Shown here in pieces: positions 53,845 to 63,372 of a stretch of 64,000 bases of DNA (positions are counted from its first letter, which is position 1; each line of letters opens with the position of its first letter). The notes below the pieces were generated by a model, which was not told the DNA's origin, ran no database searches, and saw only the letters and a program-made list of their open reading frames with translations. Source of the DNA: Tuberibacillus calidus DSM 17572 (lineage in GTDB: Bacteria; Bacillota; Bacilli; Bacillales; Sporolactobacillaceae); assembly GCF_000430685.1 (NCBI RefSeq), contig NZ_AUMM01000020.1, forward strand, positions 1 through 64,000. Reading direction: 5' to 3'. Both the position numbers and the translations under genes were made by a program.

Positions 53845-54927
53845 ATGAAAATGACCTTCAGATGGTACGGCGAAGGAAATGACTCAATTACGCTGAGTCA
53901 GATTAAGCAAATCCCTGGTGTCAGCGGAGTTGTTTGGGCGCTTCATGATGTTCCCGCCGGCGAGGAATGGCCGATGGACAAAATCCTCGAAGTGAAAGAA
54001 CAAGCTGACAGATATAATTTAAACATTGATGTTGTGGAAAGCGTCAATGTCCATGAAGATATCAAGCTCGGGTTGCCGACGAGAGATCTTTACATTAAAA
54101 ATTATAAAAGAACGATAGAGAAATTGGCTAAAGTCGGAGTTAAAGTGATTTGCTATAACTTTATGCCCGTCTTTGACTGGACAAGAACGGATTTAAATAA
54201 AGAGATGGAGGACGGTTCTACAGCTCTTTTCTATGAGAAGGCAAAAGCTGAAAGCATTGATCCTAATGAGTTGGTGGACACCATCGCTAACAATCCAGAT
54301 TTTACAATGCCAGGTTGGGAACCTGAAAGATTGAGTCGACTGTCCGCGCTCTTTGAAGCATATAAAAATGTGACCGAGGAAGATCTTTGGAATAATCTTA
54401 AATATTTCTTGGAACAAATCATTCCGGTTGCAGAGGCCAATGAAATAAAAATGGCAATTCACCCAGACGATCCACCATGGCCGATTTTTGGACTGCCAAG
54501 AATCATCACAAATAAAGAAAATATCAAGAGGTTTTTAAAACTGGTTGACAGTCCCTATAATGGTATCACCCTATGTAGCGGGTCCCTTGGAGCGAATCCC
54601 AAAAATGATATTGTTGAGATGGTTTATGAATTTGCAGATCGCATTCCTTTTGCCCATATTAGGAATGTTAAAGTCTATGAAAACGGTGATTTCATAGAAA
54701 CTTCCCATCGTACACAGGATGGGTCTGTTGATATTGCTGGAATTGTAAAAGCTTATCACGATGTCAAATTTACTGGTTATGTAAGACCCGATCACGGCCG
54801 TCATATTTGGGGTGAAAAATGCCGTCCAGGTTATGGTCTTTATGATCGTGCTTTAGGCATCATGTATCTCTGGGGTGTCTGGGATGCTCTCGAGAGAGGA
54901 GAGGAAAAAAGGCATGATCACCATTAA
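53845..54927 (+). CDS. uxuA: Mannonate dehydratase
   Basis: This 360-residue enzyme converts D-mannonate to KDG with a divalent metal. Landmarks are [34 protein letters not shown], the ligand region [29 protein letters not shown] and [13 protein letters not shown]. The start is ATG 53845 after GGAG; the frame begins nine codons earlier without a ribosome site. It overlaps uxuB by 14 bp. Confidence 0.95.
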   Translation: MKMTFRWYGEGNDSITLSQIKQIPGVSGVVWALHDVPAGEEWPMDKILEVKEQADRYNLNIDVVESVNVHEDIKLGLPTRDLYIKNYKRTIEKLAKVGVKVICYNFMPVFDWTRTDLNKEMEDGSTALFYEKAKAESIDPNELVDTIANNPDFTMPGWEPERLSRLSALFEAYKNVTEEDLWNNLKYFLEQIIPVAEANEIKMAIHPDDPPWPIFGLPRIITNKENIKRFLKLVDSPYNGITLCSGSLGANPKNDIVEMVYEFADRIPFAHIRNVKVYENGDFIETSHRTQDGSVDIAGIVKAYHDVKFTGYVRPDHGRHIWGEKCRPGYGLYDRALGIMYLWGVWDALERGEEKRHDHH

Positions 54928-55762
54928 CGAGAATTTAAAGGGGAAGGTAGCGGTTGTTACCGGCGGCAGCGGAGTACTATGCAGCACTATGTCAAAGGAA
55001 CTGGCAAGGCATGGCGTAAAGATTGCTATTTTAAATTTGCGAAAAGAAAAAGGAGAGAAGGTCGCGAGCGATATCAGAAGTGCTGGCGGTGAAGCCATTG
55101 CCGTGCCTTGTGATGTGACGAATCGCGATAGTGTCATCCAGGCTGAGTCAGTTGTCAGAGAAGCGTTCGGCACGTATGAAATTTTAATCAACGGAGCCGG
55201 GGGTAATCATCCCAAAGGTACAACCACCCGCGATGTGTTCAATAGCGATGATTTATATGACAGTGGGATTAGAACGTTTTTCGATCTTGATGAGGAAGCA
55301 TTCAACTTCGTTTTTAATTTGAACTTGCTCGGCACGCTTATTCCAACTCAAATTTTTTCGAAGCAAATGATCGGCCGTCCTGGAGCAGTCATTATCAATA
55401 TGTCTTCTATGAGCGCGCCAAGCCCGATGACTCGAGTTCCAGCATATAGCGCTGCCAAAGCAGGCATAGAAAACATTACAAAATGGTTGGCGGTATATTT
55501 TGCCGAATCAGGCATTCGCGTTAATGCAATTGCACCCGGATTTTTCTTAACCGAGCAAAATAGAACCCTATTAACCAATGAGGATGGTTCGCTAACCGAA
55601 AGATCCCATAAAATTATTGCGCATACGCCAATGAGAAGATTCGGGAAACCAGAGGATCTCCTTGGAACATTGATTTGGCTTGTCAGTGAGGAAATGTCCG
55701 GTTTCGTAACAGGCATTACCGTGCCGGTTGACGGCGGATTTTTAGCATATTCCGGGGTTTAG
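54914..55762 (+). CDS. uxuB: SDR-type D-mannonate oxidoreductase (fructuronate reductase)
   Basis: This 282-residue short-chain dehydrogenase has the NAD-binding start [28 protein letters not shown], the catalytic YSAAK and a C-terminal [20 protein letters not shown]. It matches the Bacillus YjmF type, which reduces D-fructuronate to D-mannonate and is unrelated to the E. coli UxuB fold. The start is ATG 54914 after GAGAGGAGAGG, overlapping uxuA. Confidence 0.9.
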   Translation: MITINENLKGKVAVVTGGSGVLCSTMSKELARHGVKIAILNLRKEKGEKVASDIRSAGGEAIAVPCDVTNRDSVIQAESVVREAFGTYEILINGAGGNHPKGTTTRDVFNSDDLYDSGIRTFFDLDEEAFNFVFNLNLLGTLIPTQIFSKQMIGRPGAVIINMSSMSAPSPMTRVPAYSAAKAGIENITKWLAVYFAESGIRVNAIAPGFFLTEQNRTLLTNEDGSLTERSHKIIAHTPMRRFGKPEDLLGTLIWLVSEEMSGFVTGITVPVDGGFLAYSGV

Positions 55763-55827
55763 TGCCCCGTTATTCTATTTAACAGAAAAAAAGACTGCTT
55801 GTGCAATCAAATGAGAGGGATTTATTT

Positions 55828-56781
55828 ATGGATGTAGTGACACTAGGAGAAAGCATGGCTTTATTTACTCCCATAACTCAAGGGTACATGCGCTATGCGT
55901 CGATGTTTTCTTTGAAAATTGCGGGAGCTGAATCAAATGTTGCCATCGGATTGGCACGGCTTGGCCATCAATGTGGATGGATGAGCCGCCTAGGTAAAGA
56001 TGAGTTTGGTAAGAAGATTTTAAATTTTATTCGTGGTGAAGGTGTCGATGTCAGTTGTGTGAGTTTTGATTCTTCGGCACCGACAGGTCTTTATTTTAAA
56101 GAAATCGTATCGGACAAAGAAATCAATATTCAATATTACAGAAAAGATTCCGCCGCGAGCCGGATGAAACCCTCTGATTTAAATGAGGCATATATTGCTC
56201 AGGCCAAATATCTCCACCTCACCGGCATAACACCGGCTTTGAGTGAGGGTTGCAAAGAAACAGTATATGCCGCAATAGAAATGGCCAAAAAAAATGGCGT
56301 TACTGTGATTTTTGATCCGAATATGCGTCGGCGATTATGGTCGGAAAAAGAAGCAAAAGAAGTGTTGCTTGATATTATTTCTAATGTTGATATTGTATTA
56401 CCAGGTCAGGATGAGGCAATGGTCCTGTTTGGAGAATATGAACCCGAGGATATGGCACAACAATTCCTTGATCATGGTGTCGGTAGTGTTGTCCTTAAGC
56501 TGGGAGCTGAGGGAGCTTATTATAAAACAAACAAAGAATCCGGTTTCGTCAAAGCATTTCCTGTTGAGCGTGTCGTAGACCCTGTGGGTGCGGGAGACGG
56601 GTTTGCCGCTGGCTTCATTTCAGGACTCCTTGATGGACTTACTTTTGTTGAAGCGGTTAAGAGGGCTTGCGCGGTAGGAGCAATGGTTACCCAAATTAAT
56701 GGCGATATTGAAGGCCTTCCTGAAAGGGAAAAATTGGAGAGGTTTATCAGCGGATCCTACCAAAAAGACGTCAATCGCTAA
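55828..56781 (+). CDS. kdgK: 2-keto-3-deoxygluconate kinase
   Basis: This 317-residue PfkB-family kinase phosphorylates KDG to KDPG. It shows TLGESMALFTP, GAESNVAIGLARLG, DPNMRRRLW and the catalytic DPVGAGDGFAAGFISGL. The start is ATG 55828 after GAGAGGG. It joins both uronate branches to the Entner-Doudoroff aldolase encoded next. Confidence 0.93.
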   Translation: MDVVTLGESMALFTPITQGYMRYASMFSLKIAGAESNVAIGLARLGHQCGWMSRLGKDEFGKKILNFIRGEGVDVSCVSFDSSAPTGLYFKEIVSDKEINIQYYRKDSAASRMKPSDLNEAYIAQAKYLHLTGITPALSEGCKETVYAAIEMAKKNGVTVIFDPNMRRRLWSEKEAKEVLLDIISNVDIVLPGQDEAMVLFGEYEPEDMAQQFLDHGVGSVVLKLGAEGAYYKTNKESGFVKAFPVERVVDPVGAGDGFAAGFISGLLDGLTFVEAVKRACAVGAMVTQINGDIEGLPEREKLERFISGSYQKDVNR

Positions 56782-56794
56782 GGAGGAATTAGAA

Positions 56795-57418
56795 ATGAGC
56801 ACATTGATATTCATATATGATAACAAACTCGTCGCTGTTATTCGTGGGGCAAGCCCATCGAATATTGTTGATGTGGCAAGTGCATTGCGGGAAGGCGGCA
56901 TTAATATCTTAGAAATTACTGCGGAAACACCAGGCTTTTTATCAATGATTGAGCAGGTAGCTAGTGCCTTTGATGATATATTGGTAGGGGCGGGAACAGT
57001 GTTAGATCCCGAAACCGCTAGAGTAGCGATATTGTCGGGTGCTAAATTCATCATTTCCCCCATTGTTAATCCGGAGACGATCAAATTAACAAAGCGGTAT
57101 AATGTTGTTAGCATTTCGGGGGCGATGACGCCAACTGAAATTCTCACAGCTTATGAAAGCGGCGCAGATATTATAAAAGTTTTTCCAGCAAATATATTAG
57201 GACCGAGTTATCTAAAAGACGTACACGGCCCGCTACCACATATTCCTTTAATGCCGACCGGTGGTGTGAATTTGGATAATGTTCGGGAATATTTTAAAAA
57301 CGGCGCTGTAGCCGTCGGTTTAGGCAGTTCCCTTGTTAATTTAAAACAAGGTGTAACCCAATCCCGCTTAAAAGAGATGAGGGAACTTGCTGCAAAATTT
57401 CGAGCGGCTGTAGATTAG
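56795..57418 (+). CDS. kdgA: KDPG/KHG aldolase
   Basis: This 207-residue class I aldolase splits 2-keto-3-deoxy-6-phosphogluconate into pyruvate and glyceraldehyde 3-phosphate. Seen are VAVIRGASP, the catalytic Glu region LEITAETPG, VGAGTVLDPE, KFIISPIVNPE, the Schiff-base lysine in IIKVFPANILGP and MPTGGVNLDN. The start is ATG 56795 after AAGGAGG. It is the last gene of the hexuronate operon. Confidence 0.93.
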   Translation: MSTLIFIYDNKLVAVIRGASPSNIVDVASALREGGINILEITAETPGFLSMIEQVASAFDDILVGAGTVLDPETARVAILSGAKFIISPIVNPETIKLTKRYNVVSISGAMTPTEILTAYESGADIIKVFPANILGPSYLKDVHGPLPHIPLMPTGGVNLDNVREYFKNGAVAVGLGSSLVNLKQGVTQSRLKEMRELAAKFRAAVD

Positions 57419-57834
57419 GAACAGACGTTTGTCTTGTTTATGAATAATCAATCAACGAGGTGGTATGAAAATTATCTCTCTTTGTACTGCCAATCTTTTT
57501 AATGTAATTACACCTACTTAACGATCGAAATGAGAAAATATTTTTACTCTTTATGGGATAATAGGTCATTTTATCGTTTAATAAATACGAGTAGTAATAA
57601 ATCGATTTCTATCTGGGCAATGACCCCGCCCAGCTTTTAAAGACAGGGCGTAGGGACTCTGCACTGGTGTTGTTGTCCGTATGAATGTTTGCTCTGCGTT
57701 TAAGGACCTCGAAAATTCAATTCGCTCTAATGGTTCCATGACGACTGCCTTTGTCATTCATAAACCACAAATGGAACGCCAGGATTTGAGTCTATCTAAA
57801 ATATGACTTGACTCAACTGCAAATATGTACGGAA
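57419..57834. other. Intergenic region after kdgA
   Basis: About 415 bp without a confident gene. A start behind ACGAGGTGGT (57464, MKIISLCTANLFNVITPT) stops after 18 codons. A second frame (about 57674-57802, containing MNVCSAFKDLENSIRSNGSM) is not recognised. No strong kdgA terminator was seen. Confidence 0.35.
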
Positions 57835-57866
57835 GAAAACGCCATCGAAGCAAGGATGGCGTTTTC
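57835..57866. terminator. Bidirectional terminator between the uronate and TctA loci
   Basis: GAAAACGCCATC and GATGGCGTTTTC form a 12-bp perfect stem with T-rich ends on both strands, 71 bp past the tctA-type stop. Confidence 0.85.
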
Positions 57867-57936
57867 TCCAATATAAAGCCTCATACAAAAGGGACGTCTT
57901 CAGCAGTGAAGGCATCGATACAGCAAACCCCCGCTG

Positions 57937-59292
57937 TTAAGCGCCCAAACCGATGAGAGTTGCCATCAGCCAGGAGGAACTGTAATAAATCATGAACTGC
58001 ACACCGGAACTGACGCCGAGGATGCGGTTCAATAGGCCGCCGACGGATGCCACCGTGAAAGTGACAAAAAGGCCAACTAATCCGCCTTCGTAAAATGCGA
58101 TCACGCAAACGATGGCGACAAACATACCGATGATCGCTTCCTGACTGATATGTTTCAAAATAAAGACCGTGGCTTTCCGGGCATAGTTCATGACTAGCGG
58201 GTAAGCGATTAAAGCCCCGATGATGAGTCCGATTGCTCCGTAAATGAAAAAGTCCCAATACGACATAAGGTGATGAAGATTATGTTTGGTCGAGAATACC
58301 GGCGGAGCGTTGAACAGCGGGGATGCCGGTCCCAATGCCATAGGACTTAACGGAATCCCGAACGCCGCCAAAGGAATGATTGTCTCGGCAATATATGTCG
58401 ATTCCGTCACGCCGTTCATTACCGAGAGGGTCGTCGTTGACTTTTTATAAAACCCCTTGAGGCGCGATCCGATAAGTTCCCCCATCAACGCGGTCATGCC
58501 GGTCGGGCTGAAGGTGAATGTCAATGATGTGATAAAGCTGGCGATCGCCACAAGCCCTTTTTGCAGCCCTGTTAAAATTTTTAACGGGTTCGGAAAATAC
58601 CCCGTCCACGATTTGATTTCAGGTGCAAGGTGGTAGTCCTTTGGCTCGTTTCGCACCACGCTTTTTCTTGCGCTTTTCGATAAAGCGATCAATATATCGG
58701 AAAACATCGGTCCGATGGCAATCCCCAAAAAGAAGCTGATGGCCAGACCCTTATGCAACACGCTCATCGCGACCCCATTCAACCCTTGTATGAACAGGCC
58801 GAACGGTATGATCAAAAAGACGCTGACCCATTTCCCTTTTGAAAAATACGCGATGATGGATGTTGCCACCGCAAAAATCACGCCGGTGTATGTTTTAAAA
58901 AAGTCGGCAAATTGGCCAAGAAATTGGGCAAATAATAAAGAAACCGGAAACGCGATAAAAGCCCCGATTACCCCGCCGGAAATCATTTTCCTTAAAGCGA
59001 TGTGCGGAACGCCCAGTTTTCTTAGGTTTTCGGTGTAGTCGAGGAGCGGGACCATCATGGTATCTCCGGGAATGCCGAGCAACGCGGTTGGAGCGGCATG
59101 GGTTAAATGCTTGGAAATGACCGCTGCCATGAAAAACGAGAAAACAGCAACGGGCGGGGCGTCAAGTAAAATCACGAGCAAGGTAAAAGGCACCATGGTA
59201 GCCGTTTCGTCCGACCCTGACACAAATCCTATCAGAGAGAAGAGCACTCCGCCGACTATGGCTAACAGAATGGACGTCAAAATGAGACTCAT
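57937..59292 (-). CDS. TctA-type tripartite carboxylate transporter permease
   Basis: This 451-residue membrane protein has about 10-12 spans with the TctA-family layout, including PTALLGIPGDTMMVPLLDY then TENLRKLG, LHKGLAISFFLGIAIGPMF and a mirrored second half (MTALMGELIGSRLKGFYKKS). TctA is the large permease of TTT systems that import tri- or dicarboxylates. Its ATG overlaps the upstream small gene by 4 bp. No TctC-type binding protein is in this locus, so the substrate and partner are unknown. Confidence 0.85.
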   Translation of the reverse strand: MSLILTSILLAIVGGVLFSLIGFVSGSDETATMVPFTLLVILLDAPPVAVFSFFMAAVISKHLTHAAPTALLGIPGDTMMVPLLDYTENLRKLGVPHIALRKMISGGVIGAFIAFPVSLLFAQFLGQFADFFKTYTGVIFAVATSIIAYFSKGKWVSVFLIIPFGLFIQGLNGVAMSVLHKGLAISFFLGIAIGPMFSDILIALSKSARKSVVRNEPKDYHLAPEIKSWTGYFPNPLKILTGLQKGLVAIASFITSLTFTFSPTGMTALMGELIGSRLKGFYKKSTTTLSVMNGVTESTYIAETIIPLAAFGIPLSPMALGPASPLFNAPPVFSTKHNLHHLMSYWDFFIYGAIGLIIGALIAYPLVMNYARKATVFILKHISQEAIIGMFVAIVCVIAFYEGGLVGLFVTFTVASVGGLLNRILGVSSGVQFMIYYSSSWLMATLIGLGA

Positions 59293-59684
59293 CGGCGTGA
59301 GCCTCCTCTCCGTGTCAACAAGTCCTTAATACCTAACTCTTCCATTTCTTTGCGAATGGCGGGATCGCGCTGAATCACTTCATTTTCTTCTTCCAGGTCG
59401 ACATCAAAATCTTCCGCCAAAGCATTTTCCATCGTTTCCGACAGGATCCGCTTGGGATGAAATAAAAGCGACGTGATGACGAGAGCGATCACGCAGCCGA
59501 AAATGCCAAGGAGCAGGGCATAAGATTGCGCCGTCTGCGGGTTGGCGGCGGAAAATAACCGCTTTCCTATAAAAAATCCGCCAAGGCCGAGACCTACGCT
59601 GATGATGACGGATAAAACAGTATGATAAGGGGAGACGGTGTCACCCAATATTTCAACATAATTTTTCGTTAATGATTTTTTCAA
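59289..59684 (-). CDS. Small membrane partner of the TctA-type permease
   Basis: This 131-residue protein has two spans (about 21-41 and 52-74) and a long acidic cytoplasmic tail (ALAEDFDVDLEEENEVIQRD). It sits where TctB lies in TTT operons but is smaller than usual TctB (four spans), so it is at best a TctB-like or a novel small subunit. It is first in the operon, with the permease start overlapping its stop. Confidence 0.7.
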   Translation of the reverse strand: MKKSLTKNYVEILGDTVSPYHTVLSVIISVGLGLGGFFIGKRLFSAANPQTAQSYALLLGIFGCVIALVITSLLFHPKRILSETMENALAEDFDVDLEEENEVIQRDPAIRKEMEELGIKDLLTRRGGSRR

Positions 59685-59762
59685 AACAACGCACTTCTTT
59701 CTGAATGGTTGTATGGGTCAAGCACCTTTATCGTAACATAAGCCGCGTCATTGACCAATGAA

Positions 59763-59880
59763 GCGAATCACAAATACATGTGGGGATCAACTTTCATGGT
59801 CGAAAAATGTTTCATGGTTCACAATAAAGGGAATCACAAATGAATGTGGGATTCATCAATCCATGTTGAGAAATCAATTT
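59763..59880. repeat. Two imperfect tandem units
   Basis: CGAATCACAAATACATGTGG (from 59764) and GGAATCACAAATGAATGTGG (from 59830) begin two related segments 66 bp apart. They lie in the 460-bp gap between the divergent TctA and mevalonate operons; the remainder shows no gene. Confidence 0.5.
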
Positions 59881-60067
59881 TTTTAATGAAAAAAATTATT
59901 TCTCTCAACTTTAGGATGCACTCATTAAATCGAACCCCAATCAAATTTAACGGTTTTTCAGGTTAGTGTATTAGACTTTAGGCTGGGAAAAATCCGAGTG
60001 AGACGACTTAATCGGTTAGGCAAAGATGTCCGATAAGCGTCCTGAATATCTTTGTTTCGCATTGTTC

Positions 60068-60076
60068 TGGTATGAT
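60068..60076 (+). promoter_or_regulatory. Possible extended -10 promoter of the mevalonate cluster
   Basis: TGG-TATGAT fits an extended -10 element 75 bp upstream of mvaK1. No good -35 is visible, which extended -10 promoters tolerate. Confidence 0.35.
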
Positions 60077-60150
60077 AATAGAGTGACGAGTGAAATGGTT
60101 TGTCTATGGAGAAAATATCGTCAAAACGTAGAATCGTTGGAGTGTTATAG

Positions 60151-61119
60151 ATGAAGGTTCCGGTAATGAAGAGTGCGGCGCAAACCGTGAAAGGACAAGC
60201 CGGTGGCAAACTGATTTTGATCGGCGAGCATGCGGTTGTTTACGGACAACCTGCAATCGCCGTACCGTTTGACTGCTTAAAAGTGACGGCGGAGATCCTT
60301 CCGACGGATGGGCCGCTTTCGATTGATTGCCGTTTTTATAGTGGACCGGTACAGGATGCTCCTGACCTATTGAAGGGGATCGTCCAGTGCGCGGAAGAAA
60401 CCATAAGAAAACTTGATGGAGAACCGTTCGGCATCATGATACGCCTTACTTCAGATCTTCCTTTGGGAAGAGGCCTTGGGTCAAGCGCTGCCGCGGCGTG
60501 CGCCATCGTTCGAGGGCTGTACCGCTACTTTGGCAAGGTCGCCTCACATGATGCATTGATGGCACTCGTGAATATTTCCGAAGTTTTTGCTCACGGTACA
60601 CCGAGCGGCCTTGATGCGGAGGCAGTCGCATCAGAACACGCGATTTGGTTTCGGAAAGGTGAGAAGCCTTTGCCGATTCCGGTTGCCGCGCCAATGACTC
60701 TGGTTGTGGCCGATTCCGGGCTTAAGGGAGATACTTTTGAAGCCGTAAAAAGCGTTAAAACGCGTCTTCAGTCAGCGCCGGAGAAGATGCATCAGAGCTT
60801 TTCCAGGCTTGGGGAACTCGCGGAAGAGGCTAGACGCGCGCTTATAGACGGTGCGATCGAGCCACTTGGCCGTATTTTTAACGAGGCACAGGACGAATTG
60901 GCAAACATCGGTGTCAGCCATGAGAGATTAGATCATTTGATTAAGGCAGCTCGGGAGGCGGGGGCGCTCGGAGCGAAGTTGACTGGCAGCGGCAAAGGCG
61001 GTTGCCTGTTTGCTCTTGCTCGTGACGTCTTAGAGGCCAAAAAAATCAGAGCAGCGTTGTTGGAAGCAGGCGCTTGCGACGCTTGGCTGTTTACGATAAG
61101 AAAGGACATGTTGCGATGA
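60151..61119 (+). CDS. mvaK1: Mevalonate kinase
   Basis: This 322-residue GHMP kinase phosphorylates mevalonate to 5-phosphomevalonate. It has GKLILIGEHAVVYGQPAIAV near the N-terminus, the ATP loop LPLGRGLGSSAAAACAIVRG, HGTPSGLDAEAV and a C-terminal GAKLTGSGKGGCLFALA. The ATG follows GGAG by about nine bases. It is first in the cluster, and its TGA overlaps the fni ATG. Confidence 0.94.
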   Translation: MKVPVMKSAAQTVKGQAGGKLILIGEHAVVYGQPAIAVPFDCLKVTAEILPTDGPLSIDCRFYSGPVQDAPDLLKGIVQCAEETIRKLDGEPFGIMIRLTSDLPLGRGLGSSAAAACAIVRGLYRYFGKVASHDALMALVNISEVFAHGTPSGLDAEAVASEHAIWFRKGEKPLPIPVAAPMTLVVADSGLKGDTFEAVKSVKTRLQSAPEKMHQSFSRLGELAEEARRALIDGAIEPLGRIFNEAQDELANIGVSHERLDHLIKAAREAGALGAKLTGSGKGGCLFALARDVLEAKKIRAALLEAGACDAWLFTIRKDMLR

Positions 61120-62147
61120 GTGAGATTACAAACCGAAAACGCGATCATATTGAAATTGGATTAAAGCATGATGTTTCCATGAAAATTCCATCTGGCTATG
61201 AGCAGTATTCATTTATACACCAGGCGCTTCCGGAAATGGCGCTTGAGGATGTTTCACTGGAGACGACTTTTCTTGGGAAGAAAATTGGCGCACCCCTTCT
61301 CATCTCCAGTATGACCGGTGGGGGTGGACAGGCGGAGACGATTAATCGCCACTTGGGTGAGGCCGCGCAGGCGCTGCGGTTACCGATGGCTGTCGGCAGC
61401 CAGCGCGTTATTTTTGAACATCCGGAAGTTTTACCATCATTTAAAGTGGCGAGGGATGCCGCCCCTGACGTGCCGATTTTTGGCAACATGGGAGCGGTGC
61501 AGCTGAACTACGGCATAACGGTGAAACATATTAAAGAGGCTGTGGCCTTCATCGATGGGGACGGATTGTTTTTCCACCTCAATCCCCTTCAAGAAGTGAT
61601 TCAAACAGGAGGGGATACGAACTTCCGCGGTTTGTTGGATCAAATCGAGGAAGTGACCCAAAACGTTGATTTTCCAATTTTGGTTAAGGAAGTCGGCTGT
61701 GGAATTGCGCCTCAGTTGGCGATGGAACTTGAACGGCGCGGCGTGCGGGCAATTGATATTAGCGGTGCTGGCGGCACTTCCTGGGCGAGCATTGAGGCAT
61801 TGCGGGCCACGGATCCCAGAAAGCGGCGCTTGGGGGAGGTTTTCAGTAACTGGGGCATCCCGTCGGCTCTGAGTTTAAAGCTTTGTCGTGAAGCGCTGCC
61901 GAAGGGTTATCCGCTGATCGCGTCGGGAGGAATTCGCACAGGTTTAGACGTCGCCAAGGCCATTGCCCTCGGCGCCGATATGGCCGCCTTTGCCATGCCG
62001 CTCCTTGAGCCGGCCACAAAATCCACCCAAGCCGTCATTGACTTCCTCACCCAGATCATGGACGAAATCCGGGTCGCCATGTTCCTTGCCGGCGCCCGCA
62101 CCATCGACCAACTCAAAAACACCCCTTTAATTGGAGGTCCTTTTTAA
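61116..62147 (+). CDS. fni: Type 2 isopentenyl-diphosphate delta-isomerase
   Basis: This 343-residue FMN- and NADPH-dependent enzyme interconverts isopentenyl and dimethylallyl diphosphate. Typical are RKRDHIEIGL, LISSMTGGGGQAETIN, GSQRVIFEHPE, FGNMGAVQLNYG, HLNPLQEVIQTGGDTNFRG, VKEVGCGI and SGAGGTSW. The start is ATG 61116 in ATGA overlap with mvaK1. Its place between mvaK1 and mvaD differs from the usual mvaK1-mvaD-mvaK2-fni order. Confidence 0.95.
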   Translation: MSEITNRKRDHIEIGLKHDVSMKIPSGYEQYSFIHQALPEMALEDVSLETTFLGKKIGAPLLISSMTGGGGQAETINRHLGEAAQALRLPMAVGSQRVIFEHPEVLPSFKVARDAAPDVPIFGNMGAVQLNYGITVKHIKEAVAFIDGDGLFFHLNPLQEVIQTGGDTNFRGLLDQIEEVTQNVDFPILVKEVGCGIAPQLAMELERRGVRAIDISGAGGTSWASIEALRATDPRKRRLGEVFSNWGIPSALSLKLCREALPKGYPLIASGGIRTGLDVAKAIALGADMAAFAMPLLEPATKSTQAVIDFLTQIMDEIRVAMFLAGARTIDQLKNTPLIGGPF

Positions 62148-62366
62148 TTGGGGGTCAGACCCCCAATACACTAAAGGATTAAAGTATACGTGGTCATTTA
62201 GACCTAGTTTTCATCCAGAAAATAACAAATAGGGGGTCAGACCCCCTTATATAATCTTTCGCAGAAAAGGGTGAAAAAGAAACGAAAACACTTGGGGCAT
62301 CAAGGGTCTTTTATGCTTTAAAGCGGTGGGGGACAGACCCCCTTTAAGGAGACCCCCTTTAAGGAG
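62147..62366. repeat. GGGGTCAGACCCC palindromes and duplicated ribosome site
   Basis: ATTGGGGGTC-A-GACCCCCAAT (62147-62167) begins at the fni stop. AGGGGGTCAGACCCCCT (62231-62247) and GGGGGACAGACCCCC (62328-62342) follow. ACCCCCTTTAAGGAG is repeated in exact tandem (62337-62351 and 62352-62366), the second copy supplying the mvaD ribosome site. A related GGGGTCCGACCCC is in the terminator at 18083. The rest of this gap has no gene. Confidence 0.75.
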
Positions 62367-62375
62367 GCGTTGGGT

Positions 62376-63350
62376 TTGCAAGCGAGTGCGAAGGCGCATA
62401 GCAATATGGCGTTGATCAAGTACTGGGGGAAGCGGGACGAAACATTGATGCTGCCGCACAATAGCAGCTTTTCTGTGACTTTGGATGCGCTGTACACGAC
62501 GACAACGGTGGCGTTTGATGCGGCGTTGGATCACGATATCCTGATATTGAATGGGCGAGAGGCTGAAGAAAAAGCCAGGCTTAAGGTTTCCCGCTTTCTG
62601 GATATTGTCCGGGAGATGGCCGGCATGAATATTCATGCGAAAGTCACGTCCCAAAATTCCTTCCCGACCGGAGCGGGCTTAGCCTCTTCAGCATCGGGAT
62701 TTGCAGCTTTAGCCTGTGCAGCCTCCAAGGCGGCCGGTTTGGAGCTGGACGGCAAGGCCTTATCCATGCTAGCACGCCGGGGATCGGGTTCGGCATGTCG
62801 CTCAATCTACGGCGGGTTTGTGGAATGGCAAAAAGGGGTCAAGCTTGACGGCTCCGACTCTTACGCCAAACCTGTTGCTCCGCCGGAACACTGGCCGCTT
62901 TCGTTGTTGATCGCGACCGTATCCGACAAACAAAAGAAAATTTCGAGCCGCGAGGGGATGGCAAAAACCGTGGCGACATCGCCTTTTTATAACAGCTGGC
63001 TCAACACGATTGAAGAGGATCTTGCTCAGGCCAAAGCCGCCGTGCAAAATCGCGATTTAGACACATTAGGAAAAGTGGCGGAACGAAACGCTTTAAGAAT
63101 GCATGCAACGATGCTCAGTGCCGATCCCCCGTTTCTTTATTGGCAAAAAGGCACGATCGCGGTCATTCGGGAAGTCGAATCGTTGCGAGAATCCGGTATT
63201 CCAGCCTATTTTACAATCGACGCTGGAGCCAATGTTGCTGTTCTCTGTGAACCATCACATGCCGCCCAGATTAAGGAAAAACTTTTGCGCCTTCGGGAAG
63301 TGCAGCATGTCATCGTATCCGGCCCCGGACCTGGTGTGACCCTCCTTTAA
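62376..63350 (+). CDS. mvaD: Diphosphomevalonate decarboxylase
   Basis: This 324-residue GHMP enzyme converts diphosphomevalonate to isopentenyl diphosphate with ATP. Landmarks are ASAKAHSNMALIKYWGKRDE, LMLPHNSSFSVTLD, the loop SFPTGAGLASSASGFAALA and RRGSGSACRSIYGGFVEW. The start is TTG 62376, eight bases after AAGGAGG, matching the family N-terminus; TTG 62370 is too near the ribosome site. Confidence 0.94.
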   Translation: MQASAKAHSNMALIKYWGKRDETLMLPHNSSFSVTLDALYTTTTVAFDAALDHDILILNGREAEEKARLKVSRFLDIVREMAGMNIHAKVTSQNSFPTGAGLASSASGFAALACAASKAAGLELDGKALSMLARRGSGSACRSIYGGFVEWQKGVKLDGSDSYAKPVAPPEHWPLSLLIATVSDKQKKISSREGMAKTVATSPFYNSWLNTIEEDLAQAKAAVQNRDLDTLGKVAERNALRMHATMLSADPPFLYWQKGTIAVIREVESLRESGIPAYFTIDAGANVAVLCEPSHAAQIKEKLLRLREVQHVIVSGPGPGVTLL

Positions 63351-63372
63351 TTTTGAGAAAGAAGGTTTTTCT

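Noticed and set aside
57464-57802. Short frames after kdgA, including one with a good ribosome site
   Set aside because: The 18-codon and roughly 40-codon frames are too short and unrecognised; reported only as an intergenic region.
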